From contig JAJGOT010000457.1 of the NCBI GenBank assembly GCA_022457155.1, forward strand, positions 372,001-436,000: a DNA stretch of 64,000 nucleotides, in the 5' to 3' direction. The position numbers and the translations under genes were made by a program. Each line of letters starts with the position of its first letter. Position 1 is the stretch's first letter. This DNA is from Cladopsammia gracilis (Eukaryota; Cnidaria; Anthozoa; Scleractinia; Dendrophylliidae). This document shows positions 37,663 to 50,071 of the stretch, in pieces. The notes under the pieces are model-generated. The model saw only the letters and a list, made by a program, of their open reading frames with translations. It was not told where the DNA came from and searched no databases.

Positions 37663-37710
37663 TGGGGGGGGGGGGGGGGGGGGAAGAGGAGGGGGGAAGG
37701 AGGGGGGTGA
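37663..37710 (+). repeat. G-rich tract
   Basis: Long G runs broken by A (GGGGGG...GAAGAGGAGGGGGGAAGG) form a potential quadruplex on the + strand. Confidence 0.7.
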
Positions 37711-37967
37711 TTTAAAAAAAAAACCTTAAAGGTACGAGAACCTCGTTTTGTGGGATGTGGCTCAAACTCATTTTCACCCCAGAGGTACCAATTCTAAAAC
37801 AACCGAACACTTCATATATCCTGCCATATATTTTGGCTCAATACCCTAAAAGGTACCGCAATATTATACAAACAGTGGTCATTTCAGTTTTAACACCCTA
37901 AGTGGTACCAATCTACAAATTTTGACCCCTAAAAGGCATGACAAGCACCTTGTCAATTTTTATACAT

Positions 37968-38117
37968 CAGGCCCCGGTTGTTCAAAAGATGGATAGCGCT
38001 ATCCACCGGATAAATCACTATTCAGTGGATAACACAATGGATTTTGTTAATACTTATCCACTGGATAGTGATTTATCCGGTGGAGAGCGCTATCCACCTT
38101 TGAACAACCGGGGCCTG
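37968..38117. mobile_element. Foldback MITE downstream of TRIM copy A
   Basis: CAGGCCCCGGTTGTTCAAA and its inverse bound it, with GATAGCGCTATCCACCGGATAA-like arms inside. It lies 114 bases beyond the TRIM stop codon. Confidence 0.75.
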
Positions 38118-38231
38118 ATGGGAGTTCATCAATCCCCTGGGGTATTAACCTACTGTAATCTGTTATTATCAAGTAGACCAATTCCATTAATTAGATGTTG
38201 TATATTCATTGTCAATAACAAAACCTACAAA

Positions 38232-41200
38232 CTACATTATGAATAACTCAAGAGGTGAAATAATTGGTTGGACTTTTTCTCCCTCGACACCTGTAAAAAC
38301 ATCAGCTTGTCTACTTCTTTGATTGAATATGACAAGTTTTCTTGTATTATAATTAAGGAAAACCGAAAAAATATCACCTTTCTCTAAAGAAGTGATAGAT
38401 GCCACATGCGGATTGTCAGAACGCGAGTATCCTATTAGATGTTCTGTGATTTGGCAGCACCAGGTGCATCTTCTAACCTCTTTATCAAGAAGGCCAACAA
38501 ACCAGTTAACTTGATCAATACAGCTTACTCCAATCTCAACTTGACAGCTACTACAATTCCTAATTCCAAGGTACTTTAACTTCCAACAATGCTTTCCTTT
38601 GTCATCTTTTCTTCCGAGCTTTTCTGGAGTTAAATTTAAGAATCTGTCAAGTTCATCTTTATGCTTTATTTCTGGCTGCACTCTCCATGTAAAAGGGCTG
38701 CCAGGGACATTCTCACCTTCCACCATTACCGACAAAGTACAAAGTCCATGAATCTCTGGTTGATATGAAAACAAATAAGATTGATCTTCATGTACATGAA
38801 GTACAGGAAGTTTTTGGTTTGTTACACATCTCACGCCTTGTTGATTTGATTGAGAGACTGAAGCATGAACCATACCTTCAGTGTCTGGTTGATTAACTGC
38901 AGTTCTATCCTTAACAATAAGCTTGAAATTGACAGGCTGCCCAGCAAATGTCTGGTACAATACCCCCTCTTCTCCTCCTACCATACTTAGTATACATTTG
39001 GTAGGATCAACAGGTGTATAACATAAGGTTACCATTTTACCAATGTCCGAAATTGTTTTACCCACTTTCAGCTTGAGATAGTCACTGTTGCAGGGTTTGC
39101 AAGGGATCTGTGATGAATTAAGCTGAGCAAGCCGTTGAATGAGTTGTTGTTTCATAGACAAAAACTCCACATCATCTCCGTCTGCTAACGCTCTTTCAGC
39201 AAAATTGACGCTACTTTGCAGCTGTGCCAGTGATGAGGCAAGCATTTCCTTTTGGATTCCAAGCTCCTTAATCTTTACTTGACCTTGTGTTGTAACGTCA
39301 TGCTTCAAGTTTGCTCGCAAATACTCCAGCGCCTTCACTTGCTCGTCAAAAAAGACCTCCACTTCTTTACTCACTTCAGCAATTTTAGCTTCAATGCGGC
39401 TTTCCATTGCCTGAACAGCCTTTAAACCTTGTTCAACGGCACAGTCCTTAGCTTTCGTCTCTTCAAGAATGGCTTGAACAGCTTTTCTCTCTCTTTCAGC
39501 AACATCTGCTGCAAAGTTGTACTTGTGTTCACGGTGGTCAAAAATGGTGCAATCACGGCAGATTGTTTTCTGACAGGTGTCACAAAACAGTTTCAGTGTT
39601 TCATTAGCATGTTTACCACAGAAGGCTGGCTTCACAAAGGCCTTTGATCCAAGCTTCTTAACTTCTGTTAAAGATAGAATCTGGTGACTTTTAAATGCAT
39701 TGATCCTTTTATGTGCAGTTAAACAAAACTCGCACATGAAAACACTGCAGTTAGTGCAACGTGAAACTGCTGAGTCACCACTATCACAGTGTTCACAGAT
39801 CATTGGCTTTCCTGCTGATGAGGTGCTGTCTTGCATGATCATTAAGGTCATGAAATTGTTCACCCAGAAATTTGGCTGCAGCTTCCCAACATCTCCATCA
39901 GCAATCTAACAAATTAATAGACTTTTAATTACCGTGTGATGTTAACTTAGCCTTGTATATTAAACACTGAGTTCAGAAAGTAAACAAATTGTAGCAGAGT
40001 TGTTTTAGATGGATACTGCCAATGAGAAAGCTGCAAAGTCATTGCATGTTCTGCACTATCCCTGGGTTGCATTCAAACTACATATAAATATACATATAAT
40101 ATACATACAAATTACTAAAATTTGCTATTTTTAGCTGCAAGGTAGACAACACACAACATTTAAGGTAAAAATATGTTTCTCATACGTAAATATTCATTGC
40201 AGTGTTTTATATGTAATATGAACCTTTTTCTCGTGCATTTCCTCTAAATTTAAAAATATGGTCACACAGTTTGTGTGGGTGCCCTGTGATTTCACTGATT
40301 GCCAATTAAAACACTCCCCCTCTCACTCACTTTCTTTCCCATGCTGCCAGCGGCATTTGAGTTGCTAGTCTAATGGAACAGGGTGCCCAAGCTCAAATCT
40401 GTGCACACAGAGCTGCCTCTTGCTGTTTATAGTAATAATTACTAACAGCAAGAGGCAGCATTTTGATATTTAACATGGTGACCACGACTTTTAAAATCAC
40501 AATGACACCTCCATATGTCCTGTTAGCAATAAATACAGTGTAATAGCAAACTTACAAACAGGAGAATGCTTTTAAATATTACATGTATGTGTCAGCATAA
40601 CTTAAGCCATCTTTACTTTATTGAGAATACACATGTAAATTGAGAATCTGTGCTATATGACAGGGTTCATACTCTTTTCAGATTTTGAAATTCCATGACT
40701 TTGCATGACTTTTTCCATGACCTTTTCAAAATTTTCATGACCAAGAGTTCAACAGTTGTTTTCAAAATTTTATCAAACGACCATTTTTTTTAATTTTTCA
40801 TCTTGCCTATTATTCCCACAACGTATGCTGCCTTAGTGATTTTGTACCATGAACATAATTTTCCATGACTTTCCATGACCCACACTTAAATTCCATGACT
40901 TTCCACGCCTGGAAATGAAATTATACAATTCCACATGACTTTCCAGGTTTTTCCATGACGGTACGAACCCTGTATGAATATACATGTACTAATTAAAAAT
41001 AAAGACAAAAGATAAAAATATACATTGTAAAACTGGTATTAATGTAATATACATGCATATTGTAAAAGTGTCTGGTACTGTCTGATATTAATACTGTTAC
41101 ACAATGTCTTGTACTCAACCTGGGTATTAAATCAATAATATTCAGTACTCGAACAAAATCAAACTTATAATCCAACAATTAAGTTTCAGCTGCTGAACAC

Positions 41201-44084
41201 AATCGAACAACAACAAAAAAAAACCGAAAAAATTTGGCCAATCAAACACTAATGAACATTCTATTTCCAAACAATTATTAATTATTGTTTAGCTGATTTT
41301 TTAACCATCTCACCACAGACAACAGTAATTGTAAAATGATACTTTGAAGATTTCAAGCTTTGATCATACATGTAGCTCTGCTGGTAATTACATGTACCTG
41401 TATAACAAGCAGTACATGTATTCAATACACACAAATACATAGTTAAGTTACATTTAGTAAAACCTGAGTTAAAAAATATACATCATTCTCACTAATATTG
41501 ATGATGCAGCAATTATAAGTGATGTTCTAATAACATTATTTAAAGGTTACTACAATTAGTTATTAGTAAAAGCAGGAATCCAGTAGAAAATTGCAGTCAG
41601 TCTGTTGATGCCCTGTGTTATTAAATGAAGGATAAATAATTTCATGTTCTTTTGATACAGATCAAATAGATTGTTTTCTTATACTGCCAAATGTAGCAGT
41701 CATCCTTGGACAAAATCAAGTTCTGGTCGGCTTTGTTTGATTTCCGAACATACACGTAATCAAACACAATGGAACAATATCAAATGATTTATTTATAAAA
41801 AGTTTGATTATGTTTGATTTGTTTAATAATCATTCTCACCCAAAAGTTCTGTGTTCACTTTTTGTTGAATTGGCTAATGCAATTAATGAGGGGGACATTA
41901 GGGGGCTCTGAACACCGCAACACTGCAAAAAAAATTACCAAACACCGCATCACCGAAAGAAAAGTTGACAAAACACCGTCACCACAATATATATTTTTGT
42001 CAAGTTACATGTACCTATAAATGAAAAAGGATTAGGATTGGCGACCAGCAGCATATTGAAGATTAACAAGACAGTATTGGACTACTTTTTGTTAAACATT
42101 AAAAACATAATGGTTCGTACATTTCATAAGTATGGAATAAATAATATATAGAGGCTAAATTTAGGGTCAAACAGGAAACGGCAACACCGCAGATAATTTC
42201 GTTCCACCGAACACCGCAGACTTTAAAGCGCAAACATCGCACACCGTAGAGTTTGAGATCACCGCAAGCTGGGGATTTTATTCACCGCAACACCGCACAA
42301 AAAAATGAGCAACACTGCAACACCGCAAATCCCCAATGTCCCCCTCATTAATTAATCAAACAATTGCAATTGATTTCGTTTGATTTGATACCGGGGGGGG
42401 GGGGGGGGGGGGGATGAGTTTTTGGCGAGGAATAAATGACATACACTTTGTAAGTCATAAATAAAAGGTATTGATGAACCTTTTATTGCAAAAGTCCACA
42501 TGATGCATAGATAAAACGTATTGGTTCAGTTTTTATGAATCTCTAACATAGAAAGTTTAAAATTTCAAACATTAAAATGTTTGAACGAGATGTCACTGTA
42601 GGTAAAAAAAAAACCGAATGCAAGGCTGACAGGGACAGCAAATGGACTCATTTAATTAATTTATTGGCCTGAATATTATTTTTGGCTAACCAAATTAGCC
42701 TTCCGGCCTCGGAGCCAGGGATTTAGTAAATTGGAAACAACACTGTACTGTTTAACTATTCTCCTTCAGTATAGCCTTGACCCTGGGGGAGGTTAATTTG
42801 GTTGGCCGAGGTGTTGGCCGTTACAGAAATCAGCCTATTTTATTTTGTATACATTGTAATTGTTACAATGTACAGATGGATTGGGGGCCAGAGTTATATT
42901 GGGATATTGGTGTGCAATCTGAGAACTTCAAGGTGAAATCTAGCCTTACCACCAGCAGTTAAAACAAATAACTAACAAAAAGGCTTTGCTTACACTGGGG
43001 GAAAAAAAAAGTTTGGAATGCATTACCAGATGATATGAAATGTAAACAAGAAGAATGCATGTTACACCACATTATACTCCTGTAAGTTAAACATTAACTT
43101 ACAGGAGATAAAAATCTATGGAACCGAAGCTTTTAAGAAAATTAATTACAAGGTAGAATCTTTCAATCTTACTGGAGACTTTTAGTTTAACACTTTTTTT
43201 TTGGAATGATCATTTCCATTTTGTTCATAGATATTTAATACATTGCTATTTGATGTAAATTATTCTAAACATTCATTTCTATATATTTAGTTACATTATA
43301 GCTTACAGCTTTTGGGTAGAACAACAGTGCAATGTACAATGTAATTTTTGATCAAAGTTTCTGTGGTTAAATAAAGTTTTCTATTTATTTCTATTTATCC
43401 AGATGCAAGTCCAGATGGGGGTCTACATGTTGATAGAGGTTTAGATGGGATCCAGATGGGGGTCCAGATGGGGGTCCAGAATGGGTACAAAAAGGAGATC
43501 CAGAAGGGGGGGGGTCTATGTTTTGTACCAATACCCACCTCCCAAGGGTAATGTCTGGTACCACAAAGAACAAAGACTATGTTTAATAAAAGGTGTTAAA
43601 ATGTTGAAAGCATAGATTTTCAATATTCTCAAACTAAAGATGGCATATCATATAAAATATGCCGAAACATACAATGACACCTGTATTTCAATAGGCCATT
43701 TCCGAGTTGCCTTTAGCCTCTCTATCAAAGCGACGCTAGGTGCGAAACCTTTCATATGAAAATGACTTTTCATTCACATGCAAATAAAACTTATTTGCAT
43801 ATGAATGAAAACTCATTTTCATATGAAAGGTTTCGCACCTAGCCTCGCTTTGATAGAGAGGCTAAAGGCAACTCGGAAATGGCCTATTTTCAACTTACTT
43901 TTGTATCCTGCCTGCACTCAGGGCAAGTTATAACATGATCAGATCCTTGTTTCTTCACCAGTTTCACCAGGCATTGTTTACAGTAAGTGTGCAGACATGG
44001 TAGAACCTTTGGTTCCTTAAACTGTTCCATGCAGATAGCACAAGTTAGTCGCTCATTAACCTCTTCAGGTGCAGCACAGGCCAT
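38232..44084 (-). CDS. TRIM protein, copy A (RING, B-box x2, coiled coil, filamin, SPRY-like), 619 aa
   Basis: Coding exon 1 (44,084-43,899, 62 codons) starts MACAAPEEVNERL and holds the RING finger with C15, C18, C30, H32, C35, C38, C54 and C57. Donor GTAAGT and acceptor TTTGTTAG join it in phase 0 to exon 2 (39,905-38,232). Exon 2 has two B-boxes (MICEHCDSGDSAVS..., KPAFCGKHANETL...), a coiled coil, a filamin-type repeat ending VPGSPFTWRV, and a SPRY-like tail (KHCWKLKYL ... LEKGDIFSVFLNY). It is probably a ubiquitin ligase; the target is unknown. Architecture up to the filamin repeat is TRIM45-like; the extra C-terminal domain is typical of expanded invertebrate TRIMs. Copy B lies upstream in the same orientation. 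Confidence 0.88.
40661..40972. mobile_element. hAT-like MITE with CAGGGTTC ends
   Basis: CAGGGTTCATAC and inverted GTACGAACCCTG bound it. The interior is built of TTCCATGACTTT repeats. No clear 8-bp duplication. Confidence 0.6.
41882..42352. mobile_element. MITE with ATTAATGAGGGGGACATT ends
   Basis: ATTAATGAGGGGGACATT and its inverse (AATGTCCCCCTCATTAAT) bound a core of ACACCGCA repeats. It lies in the TRIM A intron. Confidence 0.75.
42985..43395 (+). pseudogene. LINE 3' end relic
   Basis: A short reading AAAGTTTGGAATGCATTACC (KVWNALPDDMK) and the 3' tail TGTGGTTAAATAAAGTTTTC resemble the LINE fragment at 20,821. Frames are broken. A minisatellite of CCAGATGGGGGT follows at about 43,400-43,510. 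Confidence 0.55.
43691..43887. mobile_element. Foldback MITE beside the RING exon donor
   Basis: ATAGGCCATTTCCGAGTTGC and its inverse bound it, and nearly the whole element is palindromic. It ends 11 bases into the TRIM A intron and is absent from copy B. The first bases match the ends of the element at 53,221. Confidence 0.8.
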
Positions 44085-44533
44085 TGTAAGACTGAAAAAT
44101 AAATCACAAATCAAAAAAGATACCAATTCCGCATTTTTAACTTCTAAAAGGTAATCTGAATGGGCCTTTATTATAAATTGTACATCCTAGAAGCCAACCG
44201 TCAGCTGTGTGAAGCCAACCAAAAACAATTCAATGCAATGGGAAATTTTTGCAAAATCGAGCTACCATTTACACTTCTGTTAAACCGCTAATTTGATATC
44301 CGTTCATTTGAACAGGCATTCTTGATTTAAGTTAGCTTAAACGATGTGAAAGTACCTCACAGACAAGTTATTTATTATAAGCTTACTGGTAGAAGATCGA
44401 ACACTCCGGCAGAGATCGCGGTGTGGTTGGTGGTTCGCTGAGAAAATCTTTAACCATTTTAGTTTACTGCAGCTTTTACTGTTAATGGTTACAGTAAATA
44501 GCTAAGAAGTATTCAGGAAGAAAATGAACTTAC

Positions 44534-44640
44534 TGTTTTGCGGAAAAGATGTGAATTCTCAGAAAAACTGCAAATTACTTCAAGGTTCAACAAGGAAGCA
44601 TCGCGTGAGACAATACCCGCTAGGCGTTCTGGGTGTTTTT
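44534..44640 (-). other. Probable non-coding 5' exon of TRIM copy A
   Basis: A GTAAGT donor at 44,533 on the - strand faces an acceptor TTTTTCAG just upstream of the ATG (exon start 44,091). Copy B keeps the same donor (exon edge 63,262). The 5' edge is unknown; homology to copy B stops at about 44,640, where a retroelement intrudes. Confidence 0.45.
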
Positions 44641-44808
44641 CTTAAACTTGTTGAACTGCAGAAACCGTGGACGAAGATCCTGCTGTGTTTCGTTGGATCT
44701 CACAGGAGGAGACCTAATCAGCTAAAATAAATCAATATACTAACGAGAAGTCCAAGGACTACTGCAGAGCTGATATACAACGAGTAAATATATTTCAGTG
44801 AAACAATA

Positions 44809-44837
44809 TTTCGGCTGGCCAGACCAGCCTTCTTCAG
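44809..44837 (-). ncRNA. Hammerhead-like core, CTGAAGA - stem - GAAA
   Basis: On the - strand: CTGAAGA, stem AGGCTGG/CCAGCC, then GAAA. Position 7 of the hammerhead core may be any base, so CTGAAGA still fits. It follows element 2's coding part in the sense direction. ATATT/AATAT could make a helix III; helix I is not evident. Confidence 0.35.
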
Positions 44838-45016
44838 GTTATAAGATGTTACTAAAATATAAAATGAAAATACAACAGTGGCCGTTTTCACACTAGAGAC
44901 GGATAATCCGTCTAGACGGATAACCCGTCTGATACATTTCCCGTCTAGGTGTGAATTCGAGACGGATACACAGTTCAAATTTCCCTTGCCACTGATTCAC
45001 ATTAGACGGATAAAGC

Positions 45017-46275
45017 ATGCCTTTGAAGCTCAGGCGCGGTTACCAATTCATTACAATGGCGGCCATCGCTTACTTCATGGCAAGGAAAAGAAAACTCGAA
45101 AGCAACTTATTATTTTATCGAAAAGTTTCAAGAACTGCAACTCTTGACACTCTTCAGAGCCGACCCTTCTGGATGTATGCATCAAGTAGCGTGCTGCTGG
45201 GGCAGTCCATAAGGAATCCAAAAGGAATGGACGAAGAAAGAAACCATCTTTGGTGGGAGAATGGTTACCACAATTGGACCGACGATCAGTTTAAGAAAAG
45301 GGTGAGGGGAACGCGTGAGACATTCCAGTATATCCTTGGTGCCATTTCCGATCAAATAAGTAAAGAAACTATACCAAATTTAAAGAGCCTACCTCTCCAG
45401 AATGTCAGCTAGGACTCACTTTGTATCGTCTTGCACACGGGTGCTCTTACAGTACTGTAGGTGACTTGTTTGGTGTGGCACCATCTACTGCGTGCACTAT
45501 CTTTAATAGTGTAATTAACGTCATAGTACAATCAATGTATGACGATTTGGTAACGTTGCCACAGAGCGACGAGGAATGGAAGAGAGAAATAACTTCCTTC
45601 ATAGAAGACTGGGAATTCCCATGTGTGGGGGCGTGGGATGGCTTTCATGTCTACATCAATTGTCACCTGAAGAACTTCTTCAGTTTCAAAAAGCGTTACT
45701 CGGTGACAAACATGGGTTTGATTGCTTCAAATAAACGATTTCTTTGAGCAGGTGTTGGAGCACCAGGGTCAATGCATGACTCAACGCTCTTGCAGTCCAC
45801 AGATATATTCAATGCCATTGAAACCGGTCACTGCATACCTCATCAAGTTTTGGAATTACCTGGATATGGACAAATACCTTTTACAACAGTAGGTGATGCT
45901 GCGTTTCCTTCACGTTCTTGGTTAATTAAAGCATTTCCAGATTCTACTAAAGATGCAAAGGAAAAGAACTTTAACACGAAGTTGAGAGGTGCTAGGGTTG
46001 TCTCTGAGCATGCATATGGTATGCTCAAAGGCAGATGGCGGATTCTCTACAAAAAAACTGAATGTAGAAGATCTAACATCAAACCTATCATAATGTGTTG
46101 CATTGCCCTTCACAACTTGTGTATCAAGAGAAATGACCCATGCAATCCACGATGGAAACTTGAAGTAAACGATCTTCACATCATCAGAAAGGCTACTAAG
46201 AGAACGCAAGATAGAAACCTGGCTCAAGATGTTCGACAAAAGATTTGTGGTTGGTTGTGGTCCTTGCAGGAGTAA
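45017..46275 (+). pseudogene. Harbinger DDE transposase, broken
   Basis: The coding signal runs in three frames: 45,017-45,412, 45,421-45,747 and 45,772-46,275. One indel near 45,400 breaks it before LTLYRLAHGCSYSTVGDLFG. A TGA at 45,745-45,747 replaces an expected Trp-like position between SNKRFL and AGVGAPGSMHD. The acidic residues are present (GAWDGFHVYI, GSMHDSTLL, SEHAYGMLKGRW). This nuclease family cuts the TIRs together with its partner Myb-like protein. At least two lesions make it dead. Confidence 0.85.
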
Positions 46276-46859
46276 CTTTAAACCACTCCAAGAGAATGAT
46301 CAATCTGGTTTCCACTAAACAACATTACAGTAATATTTTAGAACAATAATATCAACTTTTTTAATTATTATAAGCCGCTTCCATTAAAAGATTATAAGTC
46401 TCATTTTCTAGTTGAAACCTCTATGCTATAAACTGAACAGTAAGTATCTTGGAGGAGTTTATGACAGCCAAACTATAACTCCTTCTGTTGCTTTTTAACT
46501 TGACTATCCCATACCATGGCATTTCCAAGTGTTTCTTTCACATAAAATTACAAAACGTAGTTAATATTAAAAGGAACTCTTTGCCAAATGTGTATGTGAC
46601 CAGGCATGCATGGTCTTATCTACCTTTCTACAACAATACATTTAAAATATTAAGATCATATCCTTGTTTTAATCATACTATCAACCACTAGCCTGGAGAA
46701 AAAAAATATCATAACATTAATATACATCAAGTGGCCTGTTCTAGATCTAATTTAAATATTAAAACAACAACACATTCTTTGCATTTTTCTAGTTTCTGTG
46801 GTTGAGTTTGTTTTGTGAATAAAACATTTCAACTTTACAACAACAAAATGGTGTCCAGA

Positions 46860-47988
46860 TCATAGTTTTTCATAAAAAGGAATGCTTCCAGCTGATGTGG
46901 GATCACCACCATCAGTCATGCCATGCCAGGTATGCTGTTGTTGAGGTACATGTGGGTAAGTTTGTATTCCAGGGGTACTCATGTGGGTGGGTAAAGCCAT
47001 ATAGGGAAGGCTTTGGCCTGCTCCAGATTGCATTAACAACTGGGCCATCTGCAATTCGTGCCTTCGGTTTGCTTCTGCCTGCTCTCTTTGGAAATTAAGA
47101 AATAGCTCGTCCCTTTTCCTCTCTGACTCGAGCATGGTTGCCAGCCTCAGATCACTGTTTTTTTCTTGTTGAGACGAACATTGTTCAATACTTTGAACCA
47201 TCTGCCACATGGCCGCAGTTTGTGTCTTGGGTTGTTTTTTACTTTTCGACGCCACTTTCACAACAGTTTTCTTTGCTAGCTTTTTCTGTGGTCTCCCATC
47301 ACCATCCTCCTTGATCTCCTCCTCATTTCTATCTTTACCACCACTAACGCCACTGTCAGTAACATCACCATCAGCCACGCTAACAGGAGATAAGGATACT
47401 TTTCGTCGAGCCAAGTCACTGCTGCATGTAGCTCACAACGCTCACTGAAGAAACACTTTCGCACTCTTCACCTGTTGGGCTTTCATCTCCTGAATCTTCG
47501 TCTGAATCACGTAAGTCGCTTGCTTTACTGCTGACAGACAACATGTTATCGCAACTTTCGCTAAACAGTGGATCAAGAACATCATACCAGGTTGGTACCT
47601 CTGTATCTTTTGCTCCTAGCCCACTTCCAGTTTTAATCTTCGTGTTAATCCTCTTCCATTCCTGCTTTAACCACTTGTACTTTGCTCTAAGTTGGTCGAC
47701 AGTAAACAGATAATTTTCATCCTCGACAAATTTACCTTCTTTCTCTAAGGCATCTTCGAACTCTTCTAGTATCTTTCTAAAAACACCTTCGTTGGCACTC
47801 TTCTTCAAAGCAAGAGTTTCTAAGACAAGAGCCCAAGGCTTGTCTCTGTCTTCCAAACGGCCTAACACAGTTGCAAAAATGAACGTTTGGTCTTCGTTCC
47901 AAGTGTTCTTCTTTAGCTTTTTCGCTTTGCTTCGTGGTTTATCTTTCGATTCCTTCTGGCGCTTGGCTTGGACAGCTTTAGGCGCCAT
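46860..47988 (-). pseudogene. Harbinger Myb/trihelix-like DNA-binding protein, broken
   Basis: The N-terminal part (47,988-47,416) has a basic start (KAVQAKRQKESKDKP...) and a trihelix-like domain (TWNEDQTFIFATVLGRLEDR, LRAKYKWLKQEWKRI). The C-terminal part (47,414-46,860) continues in another frame with acidic and Gln-rich stretches. A one-base indel near 47,420 separates them. It converges on the transposase, as in other Harbingers. Confidence 0.75.
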
Positions 47989-48373
47989 GTTTTATTTCCC
48001 AAAGTACAGTGCGTTCTTTCTAGTTCCAGGCTTTTCCGCTAAAAAAATGAGACAAGTTCGTCCGTCTGATGTGAATTCAAGACGAATTATCCGTCTTAGA
48101 CGGATAATTCGTCTTCAAAATCCGTCTAAATAGACGGATAATCAGACGGATGAAATCAGACGGATTATCCGTCCAAATTGAAGACCGTCCCGTTTTCACA
48201 TCAAGACGGATTATTCGTCTAAGACGGATTATCCGTCTTAGACGGATAATCCGTCTCTAGTGTGAAAACGGCCATTATATAAAGGAGAATGTCGCAATAC
48301 ATATTTAAAAAATGAGGAGGAGCGGAAATGACCTCACAAGATAATAACTAAAGATAAGGCTAGTATATGTAAA

Positions 48374-49636
48374 CTACAATTCATCACGTCTGTTCAACCC
48401 ACGTGGCTCTAGTGTTTTTGCTCTATCTATTAAATACGACTCTCTGGCTTTTCGAATAGAATCGCGTGAATTGTGAATTATTTCTAGTGGAATAAGTTGC
48501 ATGTCAGTGTTGGAATGGTTAGAATGGGAAAGAAAGTGTTCAGAGACAGTAGTAGGTTTGGATTTAATGTTAGGTTTGTCAACGGAACGTCGATGTTCGT
48601 TAAATCGGTCTTTAAGACGTCGCTTAGTTTCACCAATATATCAGTGTAAATGGCAGCGGTTACATTGTATCATGTAGATTAAGTTTTTAGTGTTACAGGT
48701 TATATGTGAAGTGATGGAACGGGTTTCGCCTGTGGAATAAAAAGTATAATCTTTGAGACCGTTGGTGATGTAAGGACAAGTGGCACAATCTTGTCCACAA
48801 CGGAAAGAGCCCGGTGGTAAATTAGTATTGTTAGAGGTGGTGTGTGGTAATTGCGCTCTAACTAAAAGGTCGCGTAGGTTAGCACTACGTCTGTAAGCAA
48901 CGAAAGGTGGGTGTTTAAAGACGTCCCGGCAGCGATTGGAGGAGAGTAATATGTTGAAATGTTTGCGTAAGATATTGGAGATGCGAGGAATTGCTGGGTT
49001 ATATGTAACGACGAAGGGTAAATGGTCAGTGGAATCGTCATGTTCAGTTAGCAAGGCGTCATTGTGAGAAATATTAGCAGCGCGCAGAAACTGTCGGTTA
49101 AGGAAAGTTTTATGATAACCTCGTGCGAGGAGATATGATTTTAATTGATTAGTGCGAAGTTTAAATTTAGCGTCAGTGGAACAAATGCGGCGGAGGCGAA
49201 GAGCTAAACTAAATGGAATAGCTTTTTTAGTGTGTTTAGGATGGCATGATGAACTGAGAAGGTGTTGGTGTTTATCTGTAGGTTTAGTATATAAATCAGT
49301 TTCTATTATGCCGTCGTGTAGGGATACCATAACATCGAGAAATGGAACGTTAGTTAATGAGTGACAGCTAGTGAACTTAATAGTGGGATGAATATTATTG
49401 AGATAATCAATGAATATTTTCAAATGATCTAGCCCGTGAGTCCAGATCATGAAAATATCATCGATATATCTCCACCATGTGTGAGGTTGCCAAGGGGCAT
49501 TGGAGAGAGCGTTAATTTCGAAAATACCGAGAAAAAGGTTAGCAAAAGAAGGAGCCATCTTAGTACCCATGGCAGTGCCATGGATCTGAAGATAATGTTG
49601 TTGATTAAATGTGAAATTATTCATTTTAAGTATCAT
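48374..49636 (-). pseudogene. Penelope-like element 2: reverse transcriptase C-half and GIY-YIG
   Basis: The reading includes GTAMGTKMAPSFANLFLGIF, the catalytic [12 protein letters not shown], a Cys-rich linker (CGQDCATCPY) and IYMIQCNRCHLH, then a TGA (48,641-48,643), then YIGETKRRLKDRFNEHRR, the second half of the GIY-YIG core. The true end is TAG 48,374-48,376. The N-terminal half is missing, so this is a 5'-truncated, dead copy. Confidence 0.85.
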
Positions 49637-49680
49637 ACGTAGAAGATCACAAATAGTCTCAGTCTCAGTGTTTTTCTTAG

Positions 49681-49763
49681 CGAGCGGTTAATAGCGCAAA
49701 AACTGGGGCGAGACGAGCGCGCGTTCGTCTCGCTCCAGTGTTTGCGCGGCCATTATCCGCTCG
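49681..49763. repeat. GC-rich palindrome
   Basis: CGAGCGGTTAATAGCGC ... inverted at GCGCGGCCATTATCCGCTCG; the centre is GAGCGCGCGTTC. It marks the upstream edge of the inserted block. Confidence 0.6.
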
Positions 49764-49938
49764 CCAATGCTCGCTCGATGGACTAAGCTGGGTGCTCGTA
49801 GTCTACCTCCCGTACACAGGTCTACACAGGATAATCAAATGACAAGCATTTTCTATAATAATTTTATTTCCTCACCTTTATATTTCACCGTTGGGTCGCC
49901 TGTGAACTCACGTTCTAAGTATTTTATTTTGTATTTAA

Positions 49939-50071
49939 AGGCCCACTATCACCCATTCGGCTTTGCGGTCGTTTGTTTTTGTTTTCAAATGACGAGCTCG
50001 CTCGTGATTGGCTCTTTCGGGAATTTTCGACTTCGTTAAATTCGCAATGCATCTTGGGTGATAGTGGGCCT
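49939..50071. mobile_element. 133-bp MITE, TTAA target (piggyBac-type)
   Basis: Perfect 17-bp ends AGGCCCACTATCACCCA are flanked by TTAA at 49,935-49,938 and 50,072-50,075. The paralogous stretch near 63,560 (GTATTTAAACTTG) has a single TTAA and no insert. Confidence 0.9.

Larger units (their letters stand above)
44880..48273. mobile_element. PIF/Harbinger transposon, 3.4 kb
   Basis: Inverted ends GGCCGTTTTCACACTAGAGA match exactly at both sides. The subterminal parts are full of AGACGGATAATCCGTCT palindromes, more on the right. It holds a DDE transposase gene (+) and a Myb/trihelix-like gene (-), the standard two-gene layout. The 3-bp flanks (AGT/ATT) do not match exactly. Confidence 0.85.
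44641..49800 (-). mobile_element. 5'-truncated Penelope-like element 2, split by Harbinger
   Basis: Copy A's TRIM promoter flank matches copy B's up to about 44,640 and again from about 49,805, so this block is an insertion. Removing 44,880-48,273 (Harbinger) leaves a - strand Penelope-like element: coding part 49,636-48,374, then a 3' part with a hammerhead-like core. The start lacks the N-terminal half of the reverse transcriptase. The block's upstream edge holds a palindrome (49,681-49,763). Confidence 0.75.
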
